Shown here in pieces: positions 20,149 through 32,500 of a stretch of 64,000 nucleotides of DNA (the stretch's first letter is position 1; each line of letters opens with the position of its first letter). The notes below the pieces were generated by a model. The model made no database searches. It was given only the letters and a program-made list of their open reading frames with translations, and was not told where the DNA came from. The stretch comes from Chamaelirium japonicum (Eukaryota > Streptophyta > Magnoliopsida > Liliales > Melanthiaceae): positions 37,076,598 to 37,140,597 of the forward strand of contig OX393549.1 in NCBI GenBank assembly GCA_947650365.1. Direction: 5' to 3'. Position numbers and translations under genes: made by a program.

Positions 20149-22252
20149 ATGCCGAGAATAAAAGATAAATTTTGGGACTTTGTTGAGCCTGAGAATAGCA
20201 AACTTCGTTGCAAGTGTTGCAATGAATTATTTACGGCATCAATAACAAGAATGAAATATCATTTGGCGAAGGTTGAAGGGTGTGAGGTGTGGCCATGCAC
20301 AGCAGTTAATGATGAAATTTGTCAGTTGGCTAAGGAGGCGGTCACGGGGATCGAGTCAAGGAACAAGAGGCCTCGAATGTCCGAATTAGATAAGTCATCT
20401 ACCGGAAGCTCAAGCTCTTTCATTTCTCAATCACATGGAAGTATAGGAACGGGAGGTTCAATTTCAACCTTCTTTGGAAGAGGGAGTGAAGGTGAAGGTC
20501 AACCGAAGATTGCCTCCTTCATAAAGAAGAAAGAGAAGGAGATTGCCGATCTAAAGCTTATGGCAATGATTGTGGCAAATAATCTTTCCTTCAACTTGTT
20601 GAGGTCAAATGAGTTCAAGGATGCGATGATGGCGATCACAAATCATGGGCCGGGGTACGTAACTCCAAGCTACGAGACCGGAAGAACGAAGCTTTTGGCT
20701 ACTTTGAAAGGGCAGACAGAGGAATACGTGAAGACTATCCGAGAGTCGTGGGCGGTGACCGGTTGTACCGTAATGTCCGACTCGTGGACAGATGCGAGGA
20801 AAAGGCCCCACGTCAATTTGCTTGCATGTTCACCGAAGGGTACAATATTTTTGAAGTCCGAATGCACCGTAGGAAAGAAGAAAGATGCAACCTATATTGC
20901 TAATTTCATCACAAGTGGGATAGAAGAAATAGGTGCAAGCAATGTTGTACAATTCATTTCGGACAATGTGTCAAACTATGTTGCGGCGGGGTATATTATT
21001 CAAGAACGATTTCTGCATATCTTCAAAACCTCTTGTGCTGCACACTGTCTTGATTTGATTTTGGAGCATATCGACGAACTTCATGATGTCAGTCCAATCT
21101 TGGCTAGTGCAAGGAATATGGTCAAATTTATGTACAAGTTTCAACATGTGCTAGATCTAATGAGATCCCACACACATAAGAGAGAATTGAAAAGGCCCGG
21201 CGCAACTAGGTTTGCAACACAATTCTTGTGTTTGCACTCCGTTATCAAAGAAGAACAAGCCCTACGGAACATGGTGGCTTCAAATGAATGGAGGTCTTTA
21301 CCTCAAAGCAAGAGTGATGATGGGATGGAAATTACATCGGTGATTCAAGGCAACCACTTTTGGGAAATGGGAAGAAAGATTATAAATGCGATTGAGCCTC
21401 TTGTGCGTGTTTTGAGAATGGTAGACGGTGAAGGGTCTACAATGTGCTATTTGTATGAAGGTATGAATCGAGCAAAAGGAGTCAAGAAAGCTTTCAATGA
21501 TGACGCTTCCAAGTTTATGCCATATTGGGATATCATTGATAAACGATGGAATGAGACCTTAGATAATCCTCTTCATGCTTTTTCTGGGTACCTAAATCCA
21601 TATCTCTTTCATCATAAGCTTGTGAAGATGGATCTTGAAGTGAAGAATGCAATTGATAAAGTGAAGGCAAAGTTGGTTCCCGTGGAAGAAAGAAAAGACT
21701 TCACCAATGATTTAAGGCGTTATCATTCCCGAGATCCTAAAATCTTTGTGGAGTCTGCCATTGAGTTGCTTGATAATGCGGCTCCAAGTGAGTAATTGTT
21801 TAAAAGTTTATAGTATTTAGATTATCATTTATGAACATCGTAGGCTCCTAGGTAAACTATATTTTGTATTTTCAGGAGTATGGTGGGATATGTTTGGGAT
21901 TGAGATCCCTACTTTGCAAAAGGTGGCAATCAAGTTGTGCAGCCAACCTTGCAGTGCTTCTGGATGCGAAAGGAATTGGAGCGCTTTTGATGCGGCGCAC
22001 ACAAAGAAACGGAATAGACTAGAGCCGAGAAAGTTGCATGACTTGGTCTATGTCAGGATGAACATGCACTTCATGAAGACAAGTGCATTGAAAAAATCCA
22101 AAGATGCGGATCCTATCGTTCTTGATAATATCTCGGCGTTTCCGGAAGATCTTGGCAATGATGACGATGAGTGGTCACTTTCTTCGGATAGTGAAGATGA
22201 TCCAAACACAGACTTGGATGTTGAAGATGAACTTGCTTTAGACATGGATTAA
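20149..22252 (+). CDS. hAT transposase (BED zinc finger, DUF659, hAT-C), two exons
   Basis: Exon 1 is 20149-21787 and exon 2 is 21876-22252. The 88-bp intron has a GTGAGT donor and TTTTCAG acceptor; joined length is 671 residues. N-terminal BED finger: C21, C24, H38, C45. DUF659 core with DSWTD (D211) and ISDNVSNYVAAG (D272), the probable first two acidic residues of the RNase H-like catalytic fold. The hAT dimerisation region in exon 2 contains SGCERNWSAFD (E578) and HTKKRNRL. An acidic tail follows. It binds the element ends and catalyses excision and insertion in the nucleus. No stop or frameshift is seen if the intron is removed. Unspliced, the frame ends just after the donor site. Confidence 0.88.
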
Positions 22253-22660
22253 ATGTCTCTTTTTTATTTGAAATATTTTGATGTCTTTTTTTGATGGCTC
22301 ATTATGATATATCATGTATGGATTCTATGGAACACTTTTATGTCACTTTAGAGTTTAGACTTTATGATGTATTGGAATGGGTCGGTTAATTCGTATGTGT
22401 TATGTAGCTTACTATCGAAAACAATGAAAAGCTGAATATTATGATCTATTTGTTCTTTCTTAGAAAACTCATATGCTATATGTTTTGATTATTTAATGTT
22501 AGACAATGACATATACACTTGGTATAATTTTTAAGTTTTTTTTTATTTTTTCCCGATGTTTTCCCGTTTTTTTCCCGTTTTTCCCGTTTTCATCGTATTT
22601 TTCCGTTTTTTCCCTTGCCGTTTTTTTCCCGTTTTCCGACTTGGTAACTATGCGTACACC

Positions 22661-24770
22661 CAAACGTGCGAAGAGAATAGTCTGGTGGACGGGAGTAGAG
22701 ATGCTCGTACGGAGTGGCACCAGAAAGAGCAGAGGACGGAATGATATTAATGAGGTGAACTGTCATAACTGCTTCAGCCCAGTAGGAGTGAGGAATAGAG
22801 GCAGAGAGAAGCAAAGCTCGTGTTGTCTCGAGTACATGATGATGCTTGTGTTTAGCAATTCCGTTCTGCTCATAGGTGTGGGAACAAGACTGTTGGTGAA
22901 GAGTGCCGTGAGATTGAAGAATCTCACACATCTCTGAGAAGATACTCCTTGGCACAATCAGACCGAAAGATCTTGATGTGCCGATCAAATTGAGTATGAA
23001 TCATAATGGTGCATATCTTATAAATGTGGGGAATCTCAGACCGGTGACGCATAAGATAAACCCAAGCACACCGAGAGTAGTCATCAATAGAACAGACATA
23101 ATACAAAAAACCAGAAATAGAGGCAACAGTTGCAGGACCCCAAATATTAGAATGCACTAAATCAAAGAGGGCGACAGATCGGGAAGCACTAGCAGAAAAT
23201 GAAAAAGCTAGATACTTTGCCAATCGACAACCCGTACACACAGAGAGGGGAGAGAAGGACAAACGACCCAAAGCGTCCGAATAGAAAACGCTTTTGAGTC
23301 GATTACTAGGTAAATGACCTAACCTTTTTGTGCCACAAGTCGACATCAGAGGTAATAGACATGGCAGACACAATAGGAATAGGTGAACATGGAGATGGTC
23401 CAGCTGGTACAGTCCTCCTACTCTACGGCTCAGCCCAATCCTCTGACCCGTCCGCGAATCCTGCACAACACAAGCAGAAGATGTAAATGTGATAGTCAGT
23501 CCAGAGTCACAAAGAGATCTGATAAAAATCAGATTAATGTGAAGAAGAGGTGCATAATGGACAAGGGGTAATGCTAGGCGACTAATAGGATCGGAGGTAG
23601 GAGTAATGAATCCACACTGTGGAATAGGGACGAGAGTTCCATCCGCAGTGCGGACCTCCAGGTGGGCGGGCGTAGGAGAACAATCGGTGAGCATAGTAGA
23701 GTCACAGGTGAGATGACAGGAGACACTCGAATCGAAAATCCATGGGGCTGTAGTACCAGAGGTGGCAAACAAGCCATGAGTAGGCGAGGATCCAGTGGTG
23801 GAGAGGTAACGAAGAAGTAGCTCCTTGAGTTGTTGAAGACGATTTGGCTCAAGTGGAGACGGTGTAGTGATAGCGACAGGATAAGCCGGAGTCGCTGTAG
23901 CAGCAGTTGCAGTACCACCGAACTGATGGTAGGAGGACGGACCATGGCCACGGCTCTGCCCACCTTGACCGCCACGTCGGTCGTCACGAGAACCAGTAGC
24001 CCAGTGTGATTCCTGCTCGTCCGGTCCCCAGCAGGCGTTGCCAGGAGGACGTGTGGGACATTCATGCTTCATATGCCCGGACTCTTTACAGTAATGACAG
24101 AAGATAGGCCCGCCAAGAAAGCTGACGGCCAGGGCACTGTTTGGTCCAGGAGTAGGTGGAGGATGAGAACCCTGAGTCTGAAGACGAGTCTCCTCATCAA
24201 CTAAGGCTAGCAAGGCATCCTCTAGCCAAGGGAGAGGCTCACGATGAAGGAGCTGAGCAGCAATGAGAGCGAACTCCGGCCTAAGCGCGGCCAGGAACTG
24301 GTAGAGGTGGCTCTCGTCAAGGTAGTGCTGAAAATCCCTAGAGCACGGGCAAGCACACCGCTTGGGGATCAGAGAGTCCAACTCATGCCAGTAGGCACTC
24401 ATCAGGGTGAAGAAGTCCTGAATCGTACGCTCCTCCTGACGAGCGGACTGGGAGTCAAAGATAAACTGATGCCGGCATGCACCACCGCGTGGAAGGAACT
24501 GGTCCCGGAGATACTCTCACATCGTGCGCGCCGTGGGAAGGCGACCGATGAGTGCAAGGAGTGGACGAGCGGCAGAGTCCAGGAGATAGAAAGAGGAGGC
24601 AGTCGGAGGTGGGTCATCACCGGTGATATGACCCTAGAGATCACGACTGGACAGCCGGCCTCGTCGATATGCGACCAATCAGGCCAGTCGCTGGCCGAGG
24701 TCAACTGAAACAGAACCGTTTTCAGCGGCGGATAGATCGCAACGACGGAGGGCACAATAGCAGACCCCAT
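22661..24770 (-). pseudogene. Copia A gag-protease-integrase remnant
   Basis: The ATG at 24770 starts the family gag (FQLTSASDWPDWS) but the frame is lost within about 35 codons. A 492-codon frame (24402-22924) holds the middle: MSAYWHELDSLI, zinc knuckle CHYCKESGHMKHEC, a protease-like PWIFDSSVSCHLT, and integrase start HLPSNRLKSVF ... CTGCRLAKY. The protease has DSSVS where B and C have DSGAS, so it is probably inactive. A later piece (22988-22590) carries THEQNGIAKHKHHHVLETTRA with further lesions. Confidence 0.85.
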
Positions 24771-24784
24771 GGAGGAGTAGGATC

Positions 24785-25180
24785 AAAAGGACGGAAGGCA
24801 CGGGGAGATTGCCTCGACGGGGTAGGGTCGGGGTGGGAACAAGGTGGGGCCGATATGGGGTCGAGTGGGGTCGGGGATCGGAGCGGACGGAGAGGCCAGG
24901 TGGGGTTGGGGGATGGGGAATCGAAGAAGGGGGGCTAGGCGGGGTCGGGGATGAGAGGAAGGGGGGAGCCGAGTAGGATCGGGAATCGGAGGAGGGGGGG
25001 ACTGAGTGGGGCCGGGAATGAGAGGAGGGGGGGAGCCGGGTGGTGGTCGGGGATCGGGGGGGGGGGAAGCCGGGTGGGGTCGGTGATCGGAGGAGAGGAG
25101 AGGCCGGGTGGGATCGGGAATTGGAGGAGGGGGGCCAAATGGTGTCGGGGATCGGAGGAGGGTGGAGAGGGGGGAAGCTG
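24785..25180 (+). repeat. G-rich leader repeats of copia A
   Basis: GGGGATCGGAGGAG-type units (GGGGTCGGGGATCGGAGGAG and variants) lie between the gag start and the 5' LTR. Analogous G-rich leaders occur in copies B and C with a different unit, so leader repeats are a family trait. The G-rich strand is the antisense of the transcript. Confidence 0.75.
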
Positions 25181-25283
25181 AATCCAGAGTAGAGACCGGA
25201 GTAGAGGATGTATCGGTGCCGGTGTTGTAGGATCAACCGTCGTCGTCGTCGTAGCGGGAAGAAACCCTAGACCTCTAATACAA

Positions 25284-25398
25284 TGTTAGGAGATGACGAC
25301 TAGGGTTTAGAGAGAATGGGAATGATCTACATTGAGGGACTAAGCCTAATATATATGTACAACATAGAACCCGACCCATTTATACATTAACATTATCA
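25284..25398 (-). repeat. 5' LTR of copia A
   Basis: 115 bp, TGTTAGG to ATTATCA. It lacks about 20 bp present in the left LTR (the GACTGTACATAGAACCC region) and differs at several other positions, consistent with an old insertion. Confidence 0.88.
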
Positions 25399-25620
25399 AA
25401 CAATAAAGCCGACGCTACAACCATCGCATGGAAATTGGTACTACACCCGCTGTCTTCAATAACAAAGCCGACGCTATAACCATTGTACAAAGATCGGTGG
25501 TACATCTGATGTCTTCAACAACAAAGCCGACGCTACAACCGTCGCACGGGGATCGGTGCTACACCCACCGTCATCAAAAGAAGCCTTCAACTCTGATTAC
25601 GCCAAATAAGCCCTGAAAAG
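25399..25620 (+). repeat. 59-bp tandem repeat array 2, right part
   Basis: The array continues after copia A with AACAATAAAGCCGACGCTACAAC and about three more units. It ends with the same CCTTCAACTCTGATTACGCC exit sequence as array 1. Confidence 0.88.
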
Positions 25621-25778
25621 AAGAATAAAGCCGACGCCACAGCCGTCGCCGCCAAATCAAAGCCAAAGAAATAAGAAAACTCGGAGACGTCACCATCGTC
25701 TTTCGAGGTGAAGATCAAGCCAAAGTCAAAAGCTAAAGCCAAGCAAAGCAAGAGCTATGCCCGCGCTAAAGCCACGCA

Positions 25779-26254
25779 CGTGCTAAAGCCAAGCAACTAC
25801 GAAGGATCACGAGCAAAGCAACACACTTTCTAACCGATACGACGCGAAGTCCGGAAGAATGAAAGCACCGCAAGCGTCTACCCCTTCTACATTCAAGTGC
25901 TAACGCAAAATCTACGCCAACGTCGATGCCAGAGTTACACTAAAGTAACGCCGGAGCCAGACGCAAGTAGTTAAAGCCAAAGCTAAAGTTAAGCTAAAAC
26001 CAGACGCCAGAAGCCAAAGCCAAAACCAGAGTAAAGCCAAAGTTACGCCCGTGCTAAAGCCAAGCAACTACGAAGGATCACGAGCAAAGCAACACACTTT
26101 CTAGCCGATACGATGCGAAGTTCGGAAGAACGAAAGCACTGCAAGCTTCTACCCCTTCTACATTCAAGCGCTAATGCCAAAGCTATACCGACGCCAGAGC
26201 TACGCTAAAGTAAAGCCAGAGCCAGACCCAGAAGCCATAGCTGAAGGCTAAAGC
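25779..26254 (+). repeat. 271-bp direct duplication, AAGCCAAAG-rich
   Basis: CGTGCTAAAGCCAAGCAACT begins at 25779 and again at 26050. Both copies run on through AACACACTTTCTA and ACCCCTTCTACATTCAAG with scattered differences. Surrounding DNA is rich in GCTAAAGCC. No coding assignment. Probably part of the same LTR/internal repeat region as array 2. Confidence 0.75.
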
Positions 26255-26995
26255 CAGAGGCGGAGCCAACTATGGCCCAGTGGGGGCACCTGCCCCCACT
26301 GGGATTTGAAATGTTAAAGGTCAATTACCCTTTGCCCCCCTAAAGTTTAGCTCAAAAAACATTTAACCCCCTTGTAGTTAATTTTTTTCCAAATTGCTTC
26401 CCAAAGTTTGAAATATTAGCACATTACCCCTTTTGTCAACTACTTAGTTTCCTCAATTGGTAGCACTCATTTGGTACCACTAAAAAAAAACCCCTCATTT
26501 GGTAATGTTTATCTCATCAAAAACTGAATTAAAGGGTGAAAAATGTATTTTTTTAACTACAGAGGGGTAGGGGGCAAAGTGTAATTTATCCAAATTTTAT
26601 ACCCCTTAGAGGCATGTGTCAGTTTAGCCCTATGTAACCCCCACCCCACTAAAATCTAAAACCAAGAATGACCGCCAAATACAATTAGTGAATCTGAAAA
26701 AAAAAGAAAAAAATTCATCTCCAGTAACCAACCTCGACGACGACCTTGAAGTGCTTGCTGCTCATAAGTCGCAGCCTCGTAGGGGTTACATCGACATACC
26801 ACACGGTCTGCTACTTTGCTAGGCTGACTCCTGAGCATCGATTCCCCCTGCTTGACTGCATCCAGTGTCCCTTAAAACAATAGCTTGTTAAGTTCTACCC
26901 ACGATTGCACAATTTGCACTATCATGAAAAGAGATAACTTTTAGGGTTTTAAATTTTCTTGCCCCCACTAGAGTGAAATCCTAGCTCCGCCACTG
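26255..26995. mobile_element. Non-autonomous hAT-like element (741 bp)
   Basis: It begins CAGAGGCGGAGCCA and ends with the complement of CAGTGGCGGAGCTAGG. Flanking 8-bp duplications are GCTAAAGC (26247-26254) and GTTAAAGC (26996-27003), 7/8 identical. Interior blocks of TGCCCCCACT near both ends extend the inverted repeats. No transposase frame is visible. Confidence 0.82.
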
Positions 26996-27003
26996 GTTAA
27001 AGC

Positions 27004-29405
27004 AAGATCGACGCCGCGAACTAACGATCAAGGACGCCAAGGGAGACGTGAAAATCGATGACATAATGCCGAAAGTCCCCTAGCCAAGAAAGCGCGAAGC
27101 ACGGAAGGGACAAAAGCAAAGGCCAAAACCATTCAATCTTTCTAGAAACCTGAAACCTTGTAAAGACCTTTGTCCTGGGCAACCCCTCCAGAGCTCTCGC
27201 ACGAAGTAACATGGAGACGCGGATCAAAGGGACCCTTCAGAGGATCTCACCTACAATCTCCTGATCAAACTCTTCGCCGCACCCGGCTCACCACACTCGA
27301 GTCATCGGGAACCGGCTTTGTAATCTCGTGTTGCGCAATAATGACGGCCTGTATCTTTTTTCCGCGCATACACACACAGAGAGATTTTTTTAGTGAAAAA
27401 CGCAAACAGGTAAAAACCTACCCCGTGCAAAATCAGATGCAAAGCAATCTACTGTAAGAAAGAGTTACAACCAGAAACCGAAGAGTTGCCCTTGAAGACC
27501 CGACTCAGAATCGCAGTGGTCCACGTCCCTGTAGAGATGAGCAAACCGCAACTTGTGCCACCATCGTCCTTCCGGCAACCTCCTTCCTTGCTTCTGAAGA
27601 TTCTCTTTACTCGAGTCCACGAGCGTCTCTTCAAGCAATTGCTATGCCTCGGATCGCCGCAACGACTTCGAGAATTCGACCTCGGATTCACCGACTATAG
27701 TCTTCCATCAAGAATATGCAATGATAAGGAAAGGGAACAAGAGAAAGGATTTCGTAAGAATCCGACATAAAACGACGGTTTCACCTATTCAATGGCTTAA
27801 ACACAATGTGGAACAAACCATGGTATAGATGTTCAAATTATTAAAGGAAAGAAGATGAAAATTTAACAAAGAGAACCTTCGGATCCAATAAACTAGGGTT
27901 TGGAGAAGAGGATAGCTATCTCATGGATCAAGAATCCTTCAAAACCTCTCACATACCCAAACCCTAGGGTATAAATGGGTTCTTATATTGTACTAGAGTC
28001 CTAGGGTCGTAAGGACCTGTTTCGCAAAAAATCAGATCGTCAAAAGACAACACCAATATATGCAGACCCTAAACATTCCCATGGTGGTACCCAAGTGGTG
28101 CACACCAGTGCTCTCCCAGGTGTGCACCACCTTCACAGAGAAGAAGGGTGCGCATCAGGGGCTAGTAGCACAGCCTGGAGGCACTATGAAAAAACTTGGA
28201 GCCAGGTGATGCACACCTAGTTGTGCACCCCAGCTAAGAACAGTGTTAGCACTCTCATGTGCATGTGAACATAATAAAGCCATGTTCTCCTGTCCCTAGG
28301 TCCGGAAAATTCCAAATATAATGCTATAAATTCGTATACTTTTAAAATATGAATTTTGACAAAAATATGAATTTAAAACTTATGTGAACCTCGTGCACAA
28401 AAATCAATGCATGAATGTACGTTTTCAAAGCGATGAATGGAAATTTGGAAGTGCACTAGGATGCACAAAAACACGATCCAAACGATCAAAGGCCATTAAT
28501 ACCTGAGTAGGTCATATCCAACTTACATGGATTCAATACTTACCTGATCCAACAATCAGATGCCACGGTGCGCTGTCATGTTGATCATTGAGGCTCTTTG
28601 TGCAGCTCAAACCTACATGAATGCTATACTTACCTAATCCAACATTCGAATGGCTCGGTGCACTGTCATGTTGAACATTGAGGTTTTCGTGTTGAACATT
28701 GAAGCTTTTTGTACTGTGCAAATGTGATCTTCAGGGTTACGTATAAATGAGCAGACAAACACATGCCACCATAGTGTTTTTGGCACAATACTTTAGATAA
28801 CAAAGGAAACCTCACAATGTGGTAATAATCTCCCCATGTGGCTAAAGTTTGGGACAAGACACAGCTCACTGAAAGAAAAAAAAAATTACATTTGCCTCCA
28901 ATGAATCACAAGATTCTTCACGTAGTAACAAAAGAAATCAAAACACAGACTAATTGAAAAACATGTGACCATGAATGAACAATAGCTTAGTTGGCATCTG
29001 GCACATGCACACTTAAACAACAATCATTAAATATCTCTCCTTCCTTACAGATTGTTACTTCAAAAACAATGAATGAACGGAACATAAATGAAATACAGTA
29101 AGGAACTAGTATATATAAATGTGTGTAGTGAGGCAAGAGATTAAAAATACATCAAAGATAAGCAGACTCTTCCTCAAGTAGTCACAAAGTAGTCAACTAA
29201 GATATTAACATATAAAATATGTGGCATTAATGTCTGGTTCTGTTTCTCACACAAATGTTTGCCAACAAAATGTCTACCATGAAGGTGATAACATAGTCAA
29301 GGGGACCACAAAAAAATGATCTTCAGTTCTAGATTTCCCCTAATTCCATATGTTCTAATGGTATGTACATGGTTTTGTCTTTTGCAACATTTTTTTATGC
29401 ACATA
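27004..29405. other. Intron 3 filler, no gene seen
   Basis: Part of older repeats up to about 27470, then AT-rich DNA. No coding motif recognised. It contains a 90-bp direct duplication (28525-28704), annotated separately. Confidence 0.5.
28525..28704 (+). repeat. Two 90-bp direct repeats
   Basis: ACATGGATTCAATACTTACC at 28525 and the related ACATGAATGCTATACTTACC at 28615 start two copies. Each continues with CACGGTGCGCTGTCATGTTG or a variant, exactly 90 bp apart. Confidence 0.7.
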
Positions 29406-29410
29406 GTTTT

Positions 29411-29540
29411 TGTTAGGAGATGACGGCTAGGGTTTGGAGAGGAATAGAATGCATTCCATTGAGGGACTCAAGCCCAATATATGTACATGTATCCGACCCG
29501 ACTGTACAGTAAACCCGACCCATCTGTATGTACATTAACA
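29411..29540 (-). repeat. 3' LTR of copia B
   Basis: 130 bp, TGTTAGGAGATGACGGC to TGTACATTAACA. No room for a long U3; promoter elements must be compact or internal. Confidence 0.95.
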
Positions 29541-29553
29541 CTCCCCCTCAAAC

Positions 29554-32500
29554 TCACGGTGGATCATGAACCGAGAGTTTGCCTAGAAAATGCCGGAAGC
29601 GAGCAATCGTCAGGGACTTCGTCAGAAAATCAGCAGTCTGCTCCGATGAAGAAATGAAAGGCAGGGAGATGGTGTAGTCGATAAACGCCTGGCGAACATA
29701 ATGACAATCAACTTCAATATGTTTTGTTCGCTCATGGAAGACCGGATTGCTAGCAATCTGAATAGCACTCCGGTTGTCACAGAAGAGAGGAGTGGGCCCG
29801 GATATCACCACTCCCAAGTCAAGCAGAAGACGGCGAAGCCAGACAATCTCGGCGGTGGTGGAAGCCATGGCTCTGTATTCGGCTTCGTTGCTGGAGCGAG
29901 CAACAGACTCCTGCTTCTTGCTGCACCACGAAATCAGTGAGTCACCCAGAAACACACAGTATCCTGTAGTAGATCGACGAGTGGCTGCATCTCCTGCCCA
30001 ATCTGCATCGGAGTAGGCACGCAGCACCAACGGAGAGGTGGAGGGAAACAGTAGTGAACGGGTGATGGTGCCCCGGAGGTAGCGGATAATCCGAAGAACC
30101 GCTGCATAGTGTACTGACCGTGGAGCCTGAACAAACTGACTGACAATGCCAACAGCATGGACAATGTCTGGCCGGGTCATGGTGAGATAGACAAGCATCC
30201 CAACCAGCCTCTGGTAGCGGGAGACATCCTGGAGCGGCTCACCATCTGTAGCGAGAAGCTTCAAATTGAGCTCCATGAGTGTATCAGCAGTGCGTGTGTC
30301 AGTAATAGCAGCATCAGCAAGGATGTCGGAGATGTACTTCTGCTGGGAGACCAACAGACCACGAGCTGACCGGGCAATCTCAAGGCCCAAAAAGTAGCGA
30401 AGAGAGCCCATATCTTTCATCTCAAACTGACTCTGGAGGTGCCGCTGGAGAGAGGCGATGGTGGCACTGTCATCCCCAGTGATGATCATATCATCCACAT
30501 AGAGGAGAAGAACTGTAATGCCCTGACTGGAGGAGCGAGTGAACAAGGCATAGTCGAAGTGACGCTCAACAAACCCGGCGGCCAGAACTGCACTGCGAAA
30601 TCGCTCAAACCAGGCACGAGGGGCCTGCTTGAGCCCATAGATGGCTCGGCGCAACCGACACACGTGCCCTGGAGGAACTGAAGTGCCCGGAGGAGGAGCC
30701 ATGTAGACTTCCTCGGAGAGATCACCGTGGAGAAACGCATTGGTGACATCCATCTGATGGAGAGGCCACCCTCGAGCAGCTGCCACAGCTAAGAGGGTGC
30801 GCACAGTAGTCATCCGAGCAACTGGAGCAAACGTCTCCTTGTAGTCAATCCCATACTCCTGGGAGAAGCCACGAGCAACGAGGCGAGCCTTGTGCCGCTC
30901 AATGGATCCGTCAGGTCGAGTCTTGACCTTGAATATCCACTTGCAGCTAACAGGCACCGTCCCGGAGGGACAAGGCACCAACTCCCAGGTCTTGGTCCGC
31001 TGAAAAGCCTCAAACTCAACTGACATGGCCTGCCGCCACTCTGGATGTAACGCTGCCTCACGGTACGATTGGGGCTCCCGATGGGTGTGTATAGTAGTAA
31101 GAAAAGCCTGAAAGGATGGTGAATAGGAGATACTGGCAGAGTAGCCAGAAGAGTCAGGAGAGTCAGAGGGAAAAGCAGAGTAGCCAAACCTGTCAGGAGA
31201 GTAGTCATATCTGTCAGGAGGGTGATGTTCGCGCGCTGGGTAGCGCCGAACAGGAGCAGGATCAACGACCGGGGAGGAGGGAGCAGCAGCATCAGGCGAG
31301 GGGGTACCAGCGGGAACCGTCTCTGGAGGAAGAGCTGCAGATCGACGAACATAGACACGAGTAACAGGTGGTGGTGGAGGTGGCGAGGGAGACGGAGGAG
31401 GTAGTGGCGGTGGTGGTGGTGGAGGTGGCGGGGAAGATGGAGTGGGCGTGGATGGGGCAATAGAAACCGGGGGTAGAACAGGGATATGGAGATGGGAGGA
31501 AGACGAGGAGGATGATGCAGGAGGCAAGGAAAGATCCCGAGACTCAGGTGAAAAATACGGGACATCCTCAACAAAGGAGACGTGACGGGAGACACGGATC
31601 CGACGAGCCAAGGGATTGTAGCAGCGATACCCTTTGTGCTCCCGACTGAGCCCCAAGTGAACACACCTAACAGACCTCGCAGAGAGTTTGGTGCGCTCAT
31701 GGGGAGGAAGAAGAACGAAGCACGTGCAGCCAAACGTGCGAAGAAGAGAGTAGTCAGGTGGGCTGGAGTGAAGGCACTCGTATGGGGTGACACCGGACAG
31801 AGCAGACGACGGAGTGATATTAATGAGGTGGACAGCCGTCATGACAGCTTCAGCCCAGTAGGAGTGAGGAACAGACGCAGAGAGGAGCAAGGCTCGTGCA
31901 GTCTCAAGTACATGACGATGCTTGCGTTCGGCAATGCCGTTCTGCTCATGGGTGTGGGGACAGGACTGCTGGTGAAGAGTGCCGTGAGACAGAAGAATCT
32001 CACGCATCTCAGAGGAGAGATACTCCTTGGCACAATCAGACCGAAAGGTCTTGATGCGCCGACCAAACTGAGTGTGGATCATAGTGGTAAATCTCCTAAA
32101 GATGTGAGGTACTTCAGATCGATGACGCATAAGATAGACCCAGGTGCACCTAGAATAGTCATCGATAAAACACACATAATATATATAACCCGATAGAGAT
32201 GCAACAGGAGCAGGACCCCAAATGTCCGAATGGACTAAATCAAACAAAGCATCAGACTGGGAAGTACTAGCAGAAAATGGAAGAGCTAGATGCTTTGCCA
32301 GTCTACAACCCGTACAAACAGAGAGGGGGGAGAAAGACGCTCGACCCAAAGCGCCCGAATGGAATACGCTTTTGAGTCGATCACTCGAGATATGACCTAA
32401 CCTTCTGTGCCACAGGTCGGCATCAGAGGTGACAGACATGACAGACGTAATGGAAGACACATGTAGATGGTCCAACTGGTAAAGCCCTCCTGCCCTACGG

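Larger units (their letters stand above)
19028..22652 (+). mobile_element. Complete hAT transposon (3625 bp) nested in copia A
   Basis: Perfect 12-bp terminal inverted repeats CATAGTTACCAA ... TTGGTAACTATG are flanked by identical 8-bp duplications CGTACACC (19020-19027, 22653-22660). Removing the element and one duplication restores the copia A sequence, as compared with copia B near 31730. Both subterminal regions carry repeated CCCG/poly-T motifs, likely transposase binding sites. It encodes one two-exon transposase and may still be autonomous. Confidence 0.93.
16716..25398 (-). mobile_element. Copia A, old copy with an hAT insertion
   Basis: LTRs lie at 16716-16852 and 25284-25398, and both flanks carry the 5-bp duplication AACAA (16711-16715, 25399-25403), part of the 59-bp repeat. 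Minus orientation is shown by the polypurine tract (CTCCTTCTC in plus notation) beside the left LTR and a degenerate PBS (25265-25283) beside the right one. The body is homologous to copia B and C but carries many stops and frameshifts. A complete hAT element (19028-22652) is inserted in the former integrase/RT spacer region. Confidence 0.92.

Noticed and set aside
30810..31793. 327-codon minus frame
   Set aside because: It is an alternate frame of the copia B polyprotein between integrase and RT; the real frame covers it.
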